This document shows, one piece after another, positions 25,062 to 34,009 of a stretch of 64,000 nucleotides of DNA. The notes under the pieces were generated by a model that saw nothing but the letters and a program-made list of their open reading frames with translations, had not been told where the DNA came from and ran no database searches. The number at the start of each line of letters is the position of its first letter. The stretch's first letter is position 1. A program made the position numbers and the translations under genes. This DNA comes from Australimonas brisbanensis (GTDB lineage: Bacteria > Chloroflexota > Dehalococcoidia > Lucifugimonadales > Australimonadaceae): positions 1-64,000 of the forward strand of contig JAYQTA010000010.1 in NCBI GenBank assembly GCA_038147155.1. Reading direction: 5' to 3'.

Positions 25062-26234
25062 ATGCCACGACTGGAAGACCTCTCGAAGCAGGCGCGTCAG
25101 GGCCACCTGAACTTCCCCTGCTTCGACCACGACGACGCCCCCTTCGTCCCGCTCGCCAAGCCGCTCTCGGCGGTGCGGCTGGGGCTGGTGACCACGGCGG
25201 GGCTGCACGTGCGGGGCGATAAACCCTTCACCTCGGGCGATGAGTCGTACCGGGTGCTGCCCCTGGACACCCCCCTGCGCGACGTGGTGATGTCGCACAC
25301 CTCCATCGGCTTCGACCGCACCCCCTTCATGCGCGACCCAAACGCCACCTACCCCGTGGATCGGCTGCGGGAGTTGGTGGCCCGCGGGGAACTGGCGGGC
25401 CTGGGCCCCAACGGCTACTCCTTCATGGGCGCGCTGCGCTCCCCCCGGAAGATCGAGCAGGAGAGCGGGCCCGAGGTGGGCCAGCGTCTCAGGGCGGAGG
25501 GCGTGGACGCCGTCCTGCTCACCCCCACCTGACCCAACTGCACGCACACGGTCAGTGTGCTGGCGCGGGCCATCGAGCAGCAGGGGCTCCCCACCGTCAC
25601 CCTGGCGCTCATCAGGGAGCACGCGGAGCGCGTGAAGCCGCCGCGCGCCCTGTGGGTGCCGTACCCCTTCGGCTACGCCCTGGGGCGGGCGGACGACCCC
25701 CCCTTCCAACACCGCATCATCGCCGCCGCCCTGGGCCTCTTCGCCCAGCCCGCAGGCCCCGTGCTGGCCGAGTTCACCGAGGACATCGGCGCGCCCGCCC
25801 GACTGCTCCAGGCCTCGGCGGCGAAGGCCACGGCGGCCGACGCCGACCCGCTGGCGGAACTGACCGCGCTGCGCGGCTACTACGAGCGGTGGGTATCCGA
25901 GCACGACGACCGCACCGGGGTGGGCGTGAGCCCCGTGCCGCAGCGCCGGTTCCGTGGGCTGGTGAAGGCCATGCTCGACTACACTGCGGGCCAGACGCCC
26001 GATCCCGACGACAAACCGGTCGACATGCCCTTGAACCGTTTCTTCCGGTTGGGGGCCGACGACCTGAAGGCATTCGCCCTGGAGGCGCGCATGTGCCAGC
26101 GTCCTGATGACCGCGACAACGCCCTCTACGCCTGGTTCTGGAGCGAGACGGGCCTCGGCGCGCTGCTCGCGAGGGTGGCTGAGCGCATGGCGTCGGAGGG
26201 CGATGAGCGCAGCGCCCAGGGCATCGCCCGCTAG
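25062..26234 (+). CDS. GrdB-family (glycine/sarcosine/betaine reductase B-like) selenoprotein, in-frame TGA = Sec
   Basis: One 390-residue protein if TGA 25530-25532 is read as selenocysteine (Sec157). The frame is open from 25062 to 26234 apart from this codon. Both halves match the GrdB-like 'selenoprotein B' family: RRxxLVTTAG..RGDxPF and VMSHTSIGFDRT upstream, and LARAIEQQGLPTVT..LIREH downstream. The TGA falls in a U-P-N-C motif (Sec157, Cys160) after AVLLTPT, where relatives carry UxxC or CxxC redox pairs. A SECIS-like hairpin follows at 25544-25560. Glycine reductase partners grdA/grdC are absent, so a stand-alone redox role is more likely than Stickland metabolism. The TAG stop overlaps the convergent MFS gene at CTAG. 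Confidence 0.87.
25533..25563 (+). promoter_or_regulatory. bacterial SECIS-like hairpin downstream of Sec TGA
   Basis: Six perfect base pairs, GCACAC (25544-25549) with GTGTGC (25555-25560), close a five-base loop GGTCA. The apical loop starts 17 bases after the TGA. Bacterial SECIS elements such as that of E. coli fdhF have a short stem with a G/U-containing GGUC-type loop at this distance, recognised by SelB. No extended lower stem is evident. Confidence 0.75.
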
Positions 26235-27532
26235 CCCTCGTTCAGCGCCCGCACTCGCGCCGGGGCCGGCGGGCGGCGCGCCGCCATGAACAGCACCGTA
26301 CTCACCAGGGTCGCCGCACCGATGATGGCGAAGGCGAGGGTGTAGTTGCCGTAGCGGTCGTGGAACACGCCCGCGAGCACCGGCCCGATGATGGACCCCC
26401 CCATCGTCAGGGATGACGCCCACCCGCTGATGGTGCCCAGGTAGCGCCGGCCGTAGTAGTCCGCACGTATCGCCATCATCAGCGGCCCGCGCATGCCCCA
26501 GGCCACCCCGTGCAGCAGCGTCACCGCCACCACCGCGGGCACCGAAGTGGCATAGGCCAGCAGCAGCATGGCCCCGCCGTGCCCCAGCATGGCTCCGGCG
26601 GCCAGCATGCGCTTGGATAGCCGGTCACCCAGCGCCGCCCCGGCCAGCTGGCCCGTCACCTGGCCCACCATGATGCCGGGGAAGACCAGCGAGGCCGTCC
26701 CGGCGCTCCAGCCGTTGCGCTCCATCAGGTGCGGGACGATGTGCGCGGGCACCGCGGCCACCACCAGCAGCGCCATCCCGTGCCCGGCGGCGATGAACCA
26801 GAAGGCCCTATCGCGCATCGCCTCCCCCACCCGGAAGTCCGTCTCGGCGCCGCGCACCGGTGGGGCGCCTGCCTCGCGCACCGGGGCATCGTCCTGCGGC
26901 AGGGGCGGGTCGCCATCGGGACGCAGGCCCATGGACTCGGGGTTGCGCCGGTAGAGCATCGCCAGCGGTATGCCCAGCGCCAGCAGCACCACCCCTGAGG
27001 CGAAGGCGGTGGGCCGCCAGCCGTTGGACGCCACCGACCAGGCGACCAGCGGGGCCACCAGGGCCCCCGCCGAGTAGCCCATGGACGAGAGGGAGATGGC
27101 CCGCGAGCGCTTGCGCACGAACCACTGGGCGATGGCCGTCTGCACAGTCAGGAACCCCGCCAGCGAGGAGCCGATGGCGATGACCGCCATGGCCGCGAAG
27201 AACCCCCACAGCGTGTGGACGGCGGACAGGCCCATGAAGCCGAGGCCGAAGGCGCTCATCCCCACCAGCATCACCGGGCGTGGGCCGAACCGGTCCACCG
27301 CCCAGCCCTGGAGAGGCCCCAGCAGGCCGGTCTCGATGCGCACCATGGCGAAGCCCCAGGAGATGGTGCCGCGGCTCCACCGGTACGCCGCCTCCAGCTC
27401 CACCAGGTAGAGCCCCTGCGAGAGGAACAGCAGTGAGTTGTGGAGCATCTGGGTGGCCATCGCCGAGGCCACCACCCACCAACCGTAGAACACGCGCTGT
27501 CGGCGCGCAGGCGGACGGCTGGAACTGGTCAC
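26231..27532 (-). CDS. MFS transporter
   Basis: A 433-residue major facilitator with about 12 membrane helices. It has the early FYGWWVV motif common to the monocarboxylate/oxalate-formate antiporter-like branch and a DRFGPR-type loop between helices 2 and 3. GTG 27532 with upstream CGGAG is chosen; the longer reading to 27763 is translated from repeat copy R6. Relatives in this window are at 43156 and 44445 (also FYGW/YYGW). The substrate may be an organic anion, by family only. It converges on the selenoprotein gene with overlapping stops. Confidence 0.85.
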   Translation of the reverse strand: MTSSSRPPARRQRVFYGWWVVASAMATQMLHNSLLFLSQGLYLVELEAAYRWSRGTISWGFAMVRIETGLLGPLQGWAVDRFGPRPVMLVGMSAFGLGFMGLSAVHTLWGFFAAMAVIAIGSSLAGFLTVQTAIAQWFVRKRSRAISLSSMGYSAGALVAPLVAWSVASNGWRPTAFASGVVLLALGIPLAMLYRRNPESMGLRPDGDPPLPQDDAPVREAGAPPVRGAETDFRVGEAMRDRAFWFIAAGHGMALLVVAAVPAHIVPHLMERNGWSAGTASLVFPGIMVGQVTGQLAGAALGDRLSKRMLAAGAMLGHGGAMLLLAYATSVPAVVAVTLLHGVAWGMRGPLMMAIRADYYGRRYLGTISGWASSLTMGGSIIGPVLAGVFHDRYGNYTLAFAIIGAATLVSTVLFMAARRPPAPARVRALNEG

Positions 27533-27597
27533 ATCGACGCTCCGGGGCGGGGTGGGCGTGAGACAGGGCGCGCGCTTCAGCGCCCCGGCCCTGTGTT

Positions 27598-27868
27598 CCC
27601 GTCGCTGCGCTCGCTCGATTGAAGGGGACACTCTGGCGCTCTGCCAACCCCGGCAGGGGAGGTGCCCTCCCCACTGCACCCCCCTAGCCCCGACACTCCC
27701 AGGCTTGTCGGCGTTCTTGGGGCTGCGCCCCACTAGGAGCCCCGAATTATGCGAGCAGGCCACGCGCCTGCTTCCATCAGCGAGCGCCCAGCGAGCGGAG
27801 ACGGGGTAGCGCCGCAGGCGCGCAGGGGAGCCCCCTGTAACGAGCGAGCCGCAGGCGAACGGGGAGGG
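27598..27868 (+). repeat. dispersed palindromic repeat, copy R6 (complete)
   Basis: The best-defined copy, ~270 bp. Left end CCCGTCGCTGCGCTCGCTCG..GAAGGGG and right end CCCCTGTAACGAGCGAGCCG..GCGAACGG are imperfect inverted repeats of about 30 bases. Internal hairpins include GGGGCTGCGCCCC. The core CCCACTGCACCCCCCTAGCCC is shared with R2, R3, R4 and R7. It fills the 359-base gap between two minus-strand genes; no gene is seen inside. Confidence 0.8.
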
Positions 27869-27891
27869 TGCCGGGTACGACTAGATCGGGG

Positions 27892-28428
27892 TTAGTCGTA
27901 CCACTGGCCGGTGATGGTGCGCATCTCCGGGTAGCCGGGGTCGTCGATGGTGGTTTCGAAGGGGGGGAAGAGGCAGTCGATGATGAGCCCCGGCCCTCCC
28001 GCTGGGCCGTGGGCGTTGCGCGCCTGCTCGCGTAGCTGGTCAATCTGGTCCTGGAGTTTGTCGGCGATACCCAGCAGCACGCGCGTCTCGGTCTCGCCCG
28101 TGCGCAGCTTGGACCGCAGGAACGCCAGTGCCTCGGCAACCTCCTTCTCGGGTTTCGCCTTCACCTCGGCGATGCCGCCGTGCCACTCGCCGGGCGGGTG
28201 CCAGGTGATGAACGGGGTCATCTCCCCCGCCCACCGGAAGGAGAGCTCGCCCGAGGTGTGGGAATGCCGCACCCCCGGCTCGCCGGGCAGCTGCATCAGC
28301 GCCGTCACGATGACCTGGTCCGTCTCCAGCACGCTGAACACGCGCCGGCGTGGTCGCCCGGACACCTCCAGTCCGCGCCAGCCCTTCTGGGACTCCGGCA
28401 GGTCGAAGGGATTGATCATGGGGGCCAT
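27892..28428 (-). CDS. uncharacterised protein with cupin-like core
   Basis: A 178-residue soluble protein, not confidently recognised. A central HSHTSGELSFRW segment followed by WHPPGEWHGG (about residues 60-90) looks like a cupin-type metal-binding core. The C-terminal third is helical and charged (KLQDQIDQLREQ). ATG 28428 follows an excellent AGGAGG site. It uses TAA, rare among its neighbours. Possible alternatives are a non-metal cupin or a small ligand-binding protein. Confidence 0.6.
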   Translation of the reverse strand: MAPMINPFDLPESQKGWRGLEVSGRPRRRVFSVLETDQVIVTALMQLPGEPGVRHSHTSGELSFRWAGEMTPFITWHPPGEWHGGIAEVKAKPEKEVAEALAFLRSKLRTGETETRVLLGIADKLQDQIDQLREQARNAHGPAGGPGLIIDCLFPPFETTIDDPGYPEMRTITGQWYD

Positions 28429-28561
28429 GGGAGCCTCCTGCTCGTGAAGTCGGCCCAGTATGCGCCGTACGGGCTCGGTGCGCATCGTCATGGGGACACG
28501 CTGCACGGGGGAAACTCGCGCCGGGGCTGGGGGTTACCCTGGGGGTTCCGTGGCCCCTTGC

Positions 28562-30187
28562 GTGATAGCCTTCGAGAGCCCGCTCCATGGGCAGGGGCTC
28601 CGTTTGGACACCAACGCCTAAACCATATTCCTGCTCGTAGCCTCCCAGGTGGTGGTGGTGTACGCCGCAGTGGGCTTCTCCCGGCGCGGCATGCCGGGGG
28701 CGACGGACTTCGCATTCATGATGCTGGCGGTTGCCTGGTGGTCTATGGGCAACTCCTTCGAGTTGCTTGCGGACAGTCTGGAGACCAAGGTGCTCATGGC
28801 TCAGGTCTAATACCTGGGCATCGTCTGGGTCTCTCCCCTTTTCCTGATGATGTCAGGCAAGATCACCGAGGCCCGGCTGTTCAAGCGGCGGGGCATGCGC
28901 TGGGCACTGTTTGTAGTTCCCCTGCTGCACATCGTTCTGGTGTGGACCAACGGTGACTCCGGATTGGTCTGGACACACCTGGCGCTCAAGGACGGGCCGT
29001 ACGGCCCAGAACTGGCACTCACGCGCGGGCCCGCCTTCTGGATGAACCAGCTTTACGCCTACGGCACCCTAGTGGTGGGGCAGGTGCTCCTGGGCGTGGG
29101 TGCATGGCGAGCACGTGGCGAGCGCCGCCTGCAGTTCGTGGTCATCTTCATCGCCGCGCTCTTCCCCTGGGTGGGGAATATCGTCACTATCTTCCTGGAC
29201 ACCAACGCCCCGGCCGACCTCACGCCGGTGTTCTTCCTCTTCACCGGAGGTGCGGTGGCCTTCGCCATGCTGCGCTTCCGCCTCTTCCGCCTGGCCCCCA
29301 TCGCCCGCGAGGTGGCCATGGAGGAACTCTCCGAGGGCGTGATCGTCGTGGGCATGGATGGGCGCGTGGTGGACATGAACAACGCCTCCGACGCCATGCC
29401 GGACGGCGAGATGCTGCGCATCGAGAGCGAGGTCGATGGCGATGCGTGCGTCGTGCGGGTGCGCGATGCAGGTACGGGCATGAGCCCGCAGACGCTCGCC
29501 CACTGCTTCGACCCGTTCTACTCGACCAAGGGCGACAAGGGGACGGGCCTGGGCCTGGCGCTGGTCGCCAGCAAGGTGGAGCGCTACGGCGGCACCATCA
29601 GCGTGGACAGCACCCTGGGCGTGGGCACCACGTTCACGCTGCGCCTGCCCATCGTCGCCGAGCACAGCGCGACGAAGGCGACCCTCTCGTGGGCCAGTGC
29701 GGGGGTCGCGCTGCGCGTGCTGGTGGTGGACGATGAGACCGCTGTGCGCGAGGTGATGAGCGTGGTGCTCAAGGAGGAGGGCCACCTGGTCTTCCCCGCC
29801 GCCTCCGGCCGGGAGGCGCTGACGCTCCTGAGCGATGGGGCCTTCGACGTGCTGGTGACGGATCTGGCCATGGATGGGCTTCGCGGTGACCAGTTGGCTG
29901 TGGAGGCCAAGCGTCTGCATCCGGGGATGCCCGTCGTGCTCGTCACCGGATTCCTGGAACCGGGATTGGCGCTGGAGGGCGTGGACGCTGTACTTCCCAA
30001 GCCGGTCTCGGCGGGCGCCCTGCGGGAGGCGGTGGCCGAGTACGCAGACCGGGGCCCGCAGCGCGCTAGCGCCAGACGGCCCCCCGCACGGCGCCCTCGT
30101 CCCATTCCATGCCCAGCCCCGGCCTCTCGGGCACCAGCAGGTCACCCTCGCGCATCTGGAGCGGCTGGCGGAACAGCGGCGCCGTAG
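28562..30187 (+). pseudogene. decayed 7TM-PAS hybrid histidine kinase
   Basis: Conceptual translation from GTG 28562 gives an N-terminal 7TM sensor region broken by TAA at 28619 and TAA at 28808. The second stop falls in AQV*YLGIV, where relatives have Gln, so CAA-to-TAA is likely. After the membrane region a PAS start (SEGVIVVGMDGRVVDMNNAS) runs straight into the last part of a HATPase domain (DAGTGMSP, GTGLGLALV). The HisKA phosphoacceptor helix and N-box are deleted. A complete receiver domain follows (VVDDE, VTDLAM, PKPVS). The frame overruns the antisense gene at 30066 by 122 bases. Two nonsense codons plus a deletion make it a pseudogene. Confidence 0.82.
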
Positions 30188-31154
30188 CCGGGAGCCACTC
30201 CACGTAGCGCGCGTTCAGGGTGGCCGCCAACAGGTGGATAGACACCTCGGGCGCCAGGTGCGCCGTCACCGCCACCCCCTCGCGCGTCGCGGCCCGAGCA
30301 GCCTGCATCCAGCCCGTCACCCCGCCGATGCGCAGCGCGTCCAGCATCAGCACATCCACCGCGCCTGAGCGCACCAACCTCAGCGCCTCCTCCGACGTGA
30401 AGCACCGCTCTCCCGCGCACACCGGAGGGCCGCCTGCCGAGCGCACCCCGCGCAGCCCCTCGGTGTCAGCGTGGCTCACCGGGTCCTCCAGCCAACCGAG
30501 CCGGTGGTGAGCGAACAGGCGCGCCATCCCCTCTGCCTGCGCTGGATTCCAGGCGAAGTTGGCATCGGCCAGCAGGGTGCCGTTGCCCGCCGCCTCGCGG
30601 GCCGCCTGCACCCGTTCTGCCTCAGCCTCGGGGCTGCTCTGCCCGCCCACGCGCATCTTGAAGATGCGGAACCCCGCAGCGCGGTGGCGGGCGATTGCCT
30701 CCCCCAGCGCCCTAGGCCCCGCCGAGCGCCACAGATCCCCCGATGCATACGTGGGGATGCTCCCCCGCTGGGCGCCCAGGAGGCTCGCGATGCTCTGCCC
30801 CTTCTCGCGCCCGTAGGCGTCCCACAGGGCGATGTCCAGCACGCTCACCGCCATGCGCCCGGCCTCGGTGCCGTCCACCGTGCGCTCCGCCGCGGTCAGC
30901 GCGTCCTGGAAGCCGGCCGGCGTCTCACCCTCCGCACCCACCAGGGCGCGGCCCACCTGGCCCACGGCATGCACCACAGGGCGGGTATCCCGCATGGCCA
31001 GGCGGTAGGTGAAGCCCATCCCCTCCGCACCGCTGGCCATCTTCAGTCGCACCAGCACATGGGGGACGGCGTGCACCATCAGTCCCTCGCCCAGCACCAT
31101 GGGGCTCGGGTGCGGCACGGAGACCGACTGGACGCTGACGCCGGTGACGCGCAC
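30066..31154 (-). CDS. mandelate racemase/muconate lactonizing enzyme family (enolase superfamily) protein
   Basis: A 362-residue enolase-superfamily enzyme that abstracts an alpha-proton from a carboxylate and binds Mg2+. The KxR-type acid/base motif FKMRVG, metal ligands in LADANFAW, WLEDPV and CAGERCF, and the C-terminal catalytic His in VTAHLAPE are visible. This places it near the mandelate-racemase or galactonate-dehydratase branch; the substrate is probably a sugar acid or hydroxy acid. It starts with GTG, 3 bases after the epimerase gene, without a clear ribosome-binding site, so coupled translation is likely. Confidence 0.86.
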   Translation of the reverse strand: MRVTGVSVQSVSVPHPSPMVLGEGLMVHAVPHVLVRLKMASGAEGMGFTYRLAMRDTRPVVHAVGQVGRALVGAEGETPAGFQDALTAAERTVDGTEAGRMAVSVLDIALWDAYGREKGQSIASLLGAQRGSIPTYASGDLWRSAGPRALGEAIARHRAAGFRIFKMRVGGQSSPEAEAERVQAAREAAGNGTLLADANFAWNPAQAEGMARLFAHHRLGWLEDPVSHADTEGLRGVRSAGGPPVCAGERCFTSEEALRLVRSGAVDVLMLDALRIGGVTGWMQAARAATREGVAVTAHLAPEVSIHLLAATLNARYVEWLPATAPLFRQPLQMREGDLLVPERPGLGMEWDEGAVRGAVWR

Positions 31155-31157
31155 GGC

Positions 31158-32108
31158 CTACTGGGGGTGGGAGCGCAGCCACTCCACGTAGGCGCCGATG
31201 CCGGAGGTGATGTCGTAGCGCGGGGCATAGCCCACGTCCGCCTTGGCGCGGGAGATGTCCATCACCGGGTTCTCCGGGTTGCCCGGCGTGCGGCCAGGCT
31301 TGAGGGCAGGGCACGTCGCGTTGGGCAGGGCAGCCTGCACCGCCGCGAAGATCTGCGCGTTGGAGGTGGCGTTGCCGGAGCCCACGTTGTAGACCCGGTT
31401 GGGGAGCGAGGCGGCCAGGTGCACCGCGCCGATGCCCCGCGCCAGGTCCTCCACGTGGGTCCAGTCGCCCTGGTCGGCATCGTTCAGCACCCCGCCGGGC
31501 CGGTCGGCGAAGCTGGGGGCCTCGCCCTTGAGCGCGGCGTGCACCATGCGGCTCATGGGGTTGAACATGGAGTAGTACAGGGGCCCGTAGATGGAGCCGA
31601 TGCGCACGCACGCCACGTCCAGCCCCGCACGGTCGGCGTAGTGCAGGGCGTGGATCTCCATGCCCTTCTTGAACGCCTCGATCTGCGTCTTGGAGGTGGT
31701 GGGCAGCCCCATGTCCTCACGGAAGGGCCCGGTGGACAGCGAACCGTACACCGAGGTGGACGATGCCAGCGTCACCCGGCGCAGGCCCGAGGCGCGAGCC
31801 GCCTCCAGCACGTTTTGCAGCCCCTGGGTGTACATCTGGTAGTCCTGGTGGGCCGAGAGCCCGCGGGCGGGTGGGGCGGCGAAGGAGACGATGGAGTCGG
31901 CCTTGGTGCGCCGCACCACGTCCAGCACCTCGAAGGTGTTGGTCACGTCCATGCGTTCCGTGAAGAGCGTCTTCCCCTGGTGCTCCGCCAGCACGTCGGG
32001 CACGCGATTGGCGGAGTGCTGGGTGATGGTCACCTGTTCCCCGCGCGCCAGCAGCTCGCGCGCCGTGTTCATGCCGATGAACCCCATGCCGCCGATGACC
32101 AGGATCAT
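31158..32108 (-). CDS. NAD(P)-dependent epimerase/dehydratase (extended SDR) lacking the usual Tyr
   Basis: A 316-residue extended short-chain dehydrogenase. The dinucleotide motif GGMGFIG is at residues 6-12 and ASSTSVYGS marks the active-site Ser region. At the expected YxxxK position the sequence reads PTTSK, so the catalytic Tyr appears replaced by Pro while Lys is kept. ATG 32108 follows a strong GGAGGTGAG site. It forms an operon with the enolase-family enzyme, suggesting joint processing of a sugar-like acid. Loss of Tyr may mean changed chemistry. Confidence 0.82.
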   Translation of the reverse strand: MILVIGGMGFIGMNTARELLARGEQVTITQHSANRVPDVLAEHQGKTLFTERMDVTNTFEVLDVVRRTKADSIVSFAAPPARGLSAHQDYQMYTQGLQNVLEAARASGLRRVTLASSTSVYGSLSTGPFREDMGLPTTSKTQIEAFKKGMEIHALHYADRAGLDVACVRIGSIYGPLYYSMFNPMSRMVHAALKGEAPSFADRPGGVLNDADQGDWTHVEDLARGIGAVHLAASLPNRVYNVGSGNATSNAQIFAAVQAALPNATCPALKPGRTPGNPENPVMDISRAKADVGYAPRYDITSGIGAYVEWLRSHPQ

Positions 32109-32195
32109 GCGCTCACCTCCTGTGTGCGGCCCCTGTTCTACCACGGCGGGCCGTGGGCTGCATGGGGGAGGCTGGTATCGGCTGGGGCGCGGGCC

Positions 32196-32201
32196 TAAGA
32201 T
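32196..32201 (+). promoter_or_regulatory. -10 element, candidate leaderless promoter
   Basis: TAAGAT lies nine bases before the TTG start of the MFS gene at 32211, and no Shine-Dalgarno sequence intervenes. The spacing allows transcription to begin at or very near the start codon. Confidence 0.35.
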
Positions 32202-32210
32202 GCGCTGGCC

Positions 32211-33500
32211 TTGAGCGCCCAGCCGCCGTCCCCCTCAACGCCCCCCCACCCGGAGCCGGCAGGCCCCCGCCGGCGCGTGCGCCTGGCCACCTTCTCTTCC
32301 CTCTCCCAGCCGCGCTACCGCGTCTACTTCGCGGCCATGTTCTTCTTCTTTGCCGCCATGCAGATGACGGTGCTGGCGCGCCCGTGGCTGGCCTACGAGC
32401 TCTCGGCGAGCGGGACGGGGCAGCGCTCGGCGCTGGCGCTGGGCATCACCGTGGCGGCCAACAACCTGCCCATGCTGCTCCTCTCCCCCCACGCGGGAGC
32501 CCTGGCCGACCGCTTCTCCAAGCGGTTGATACTGCATCTCTCGTTCCTCGCCATGCTGGCCTTTGCCCTCTTCACCGCCCTGGGGCTGATGCTGGAGTGG
32601 TTCGTCTGGTGGCACATCACCCTGATCGGCGTGGCCCAGGGCGCGGCCATGACCTTCATCCTCCCCACGCGCCGTGCCATGGTGGCGGACCTGGTGGACA
32701 AGGACCACCTGCTCAACGCCATGGCGCTGCACACCGCCACGCAGAACTTCAACCGCATGATCATGCCGGCCACCGGCGGAATCATCATCGAGTGGGTGGG
32801 CGCCCAGTGGGCCTATGTGGTCATCGCCGGGCTCTACGTGGTGGCCATGCTCACCCTGCTGGGCGTCCCGTCCTGGGCGGGAGCGACCGCCGGGGCCCGG
32901 CGGCCCATGAAGGGGGCGGTGAGCGAGGGCTTCCGCTACGTCATGCACGAGCCCACCATCCGGGCGCTGCTGCTCATCAACTTGGTGGCCTCGGTTTTCG
33001 CCCAACCGCTCCAGAACCTGCTCCCGCTCTTCCAGGACGTGTACGGGATCGGCGCGGCCCAGGTGGGCGTCATGCTCACCTTCTTCGGCGCGGGCTCACT
33101 GCTCGGCTCCACCACCGCCGCCTCGGTGGGCAACTTCCAGCGCAAGGGATTGCTGCTCATCGCCTTCTTCCTGGTGCTGGGCGGGGCCACCGTGGCCTTC
33201 GCCTTCTCCCCGCTGTATGGGTTGGCACTGGTGCTGCTGACGCCGGTGGGCTTCGGCCACTCCGGGCGGCACGCCGTCCACCTGGCCATGCTCCAGTACT
33301 ACGCGAAGCCCGAGATGCGCGGGCGGGTGCAGGCGCTCAATGTGATGCAGGGCGGCCTGATGCCCATCGCGGTGCTGGTCATCTCCGCCATGGCGGACGT
33401 GGTGGGAACCCCATGGGCGGTGGGCTCCACGGGTATCGCCATCCTGGCCTACACGCTGTGGGAGCTGCTCTTCGCCGGACGCATCCGCCGCCTCACCTGA
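32211..33500 (+). CDS. MFS transporter (MFS_3/enterobactin-exporter-like)
   Basis: A 429-residue transporter with about 12 hydrophobic helices. The first helix region FAAMFFFFAAMQMTVLARPWLAY closely resembles that of the MFS gene at 53258, so the two are paralogues. The ALADRFSKR loop between helices 2 and 3 is the usual MFS motif A. The start is TTG 32211 without ribosome-binding site, next to a TAAGAT box. The role is probably efflux; the substrate is unknown. It is divergent from the epimerase operon. Confidence 0.83.
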   Translation: MSAQPPSPSTPPHPEPAGPRRRVRLATFSSLSQPRYRVYFAAMFFFFAAMQMTVLARPWLAYELSASGTGQRSALALGITVAANNLPMLLLSPHAGALADRFSKRLILHLSFLAMLAFALFTALGLMLEWFVWWHITLIGVAQGAAMTFILPTRRAMVADLVDKDHLLNAMALHTATQNFNRMIMPATGGIIIEWVGAQWAYVVIAGLYVVAMLTLLGVPSWAGATAGARRPMKGAVSEGFRYVMHEPTIRALLLINLVASVFAQPLQNLLPLFQDVYGIGAAQVGVMLTFFGAGSLLGSTTAASVGNFQRKGLLLIAFFLVLGGATVAFAFSPLYGLALVLLTPVGFGHSGRHAVHLAMLQYYAKPEMRGRVQALNVMQGGLMPIAVLVISAMADVVGTPWAVGSTGIAILAYTLWELLFAGRIRRLT

Positions 33501-33556
33501 CGCACGCTGGGCGTATGCTGTGCCCCGCTGCCCGGTAGAGGGCATGGGGAGGGCAC

Positions 33557-34009
33557 ATGGCAGAGCGCAAGCCGGTTAAGCGGACGGCCAGCAAGAGCGC
33601 AGGAACGGGGTTCAGCGCCCAGGAGCGCGCCGCCATGCGCGAGCGCGCCAGGGAACTGAAGGCGGCCAAGGCCGGAGCCGATGGTGAGGCCGAGGTGCTG
33701 GCCAAGATAGCGGCCATGCCCGAGCCCGAGCGGGCCATGGCCGAGCGTCTCCACGCCGTGATCAGGGCCGCAGGGCCCTCCCTGGTTCCGCGCACCTGGT
33801 ACGGCATGCCCGCCTACTCGCTGGATGGACAGACCCTCTGCTTCTTCCAGTCCCGCGCCCAGTTCAAGGCGCGCTACATGACCCTGGGCTTCTCCGACAA
33901 GGCGCACCTGGATGACGGCCCCCTGTGGCCCACGTCATTCGCCGTGACCGAACTCACGCCGGAGGCGGAGGCACGCATCGGCGAGCTGGTGCGCCGGGCG
34001 GTGGGCTAG
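33557..34009 (+). CDS. DUF1801/YdhG-like protein
   Basis: A 150-residue protein with a basic N-terminal 50-residue extension (SAQERAAMRERARELKAAK) before a YdhG-like domain. That domain is recognised by RTWYGMPAYSLDGQTLCFFQ and YMTLGFSDKAHLDDG. The family includes Bacillus Fra (frataxin-like iron chaperone), but function is not established for most members. GGGAGGG precedes the ATG. It ends on the same CTAG as the convergent GNAT gene. Confidence 0.75.
   Translation: MAERKPVKRTASKSAGTGFSAQERAAMRERARELKAAKAGADGEAEVLAKIAAMPEPERAMAERLHAVIRAAGPSLVPRTWYGMPAYSLDGQTLCFFQSRAQFKARYMTLGFSDKAHLDDGPLWPTSFAVTELTPEAEARIGELVRRAVG

Noticed and set aside
25530..25532. Treating the TGA as a real stop giving two separate small genes
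   Set aside because: Both parts are in the same frame, the second lacks a ribosome-binding site, and they match consecutive parts of one family. The TGA sits at the known Sec/Cys redox position with a SECIS-like hairpin.
26231..27763. 510-residue form of the MFS transporter starting at 27763
   Set aside because: The first ~77 residues are translated from dispersed repeat R6; GTG 27532 gives the normal family length and has a GGAG site.
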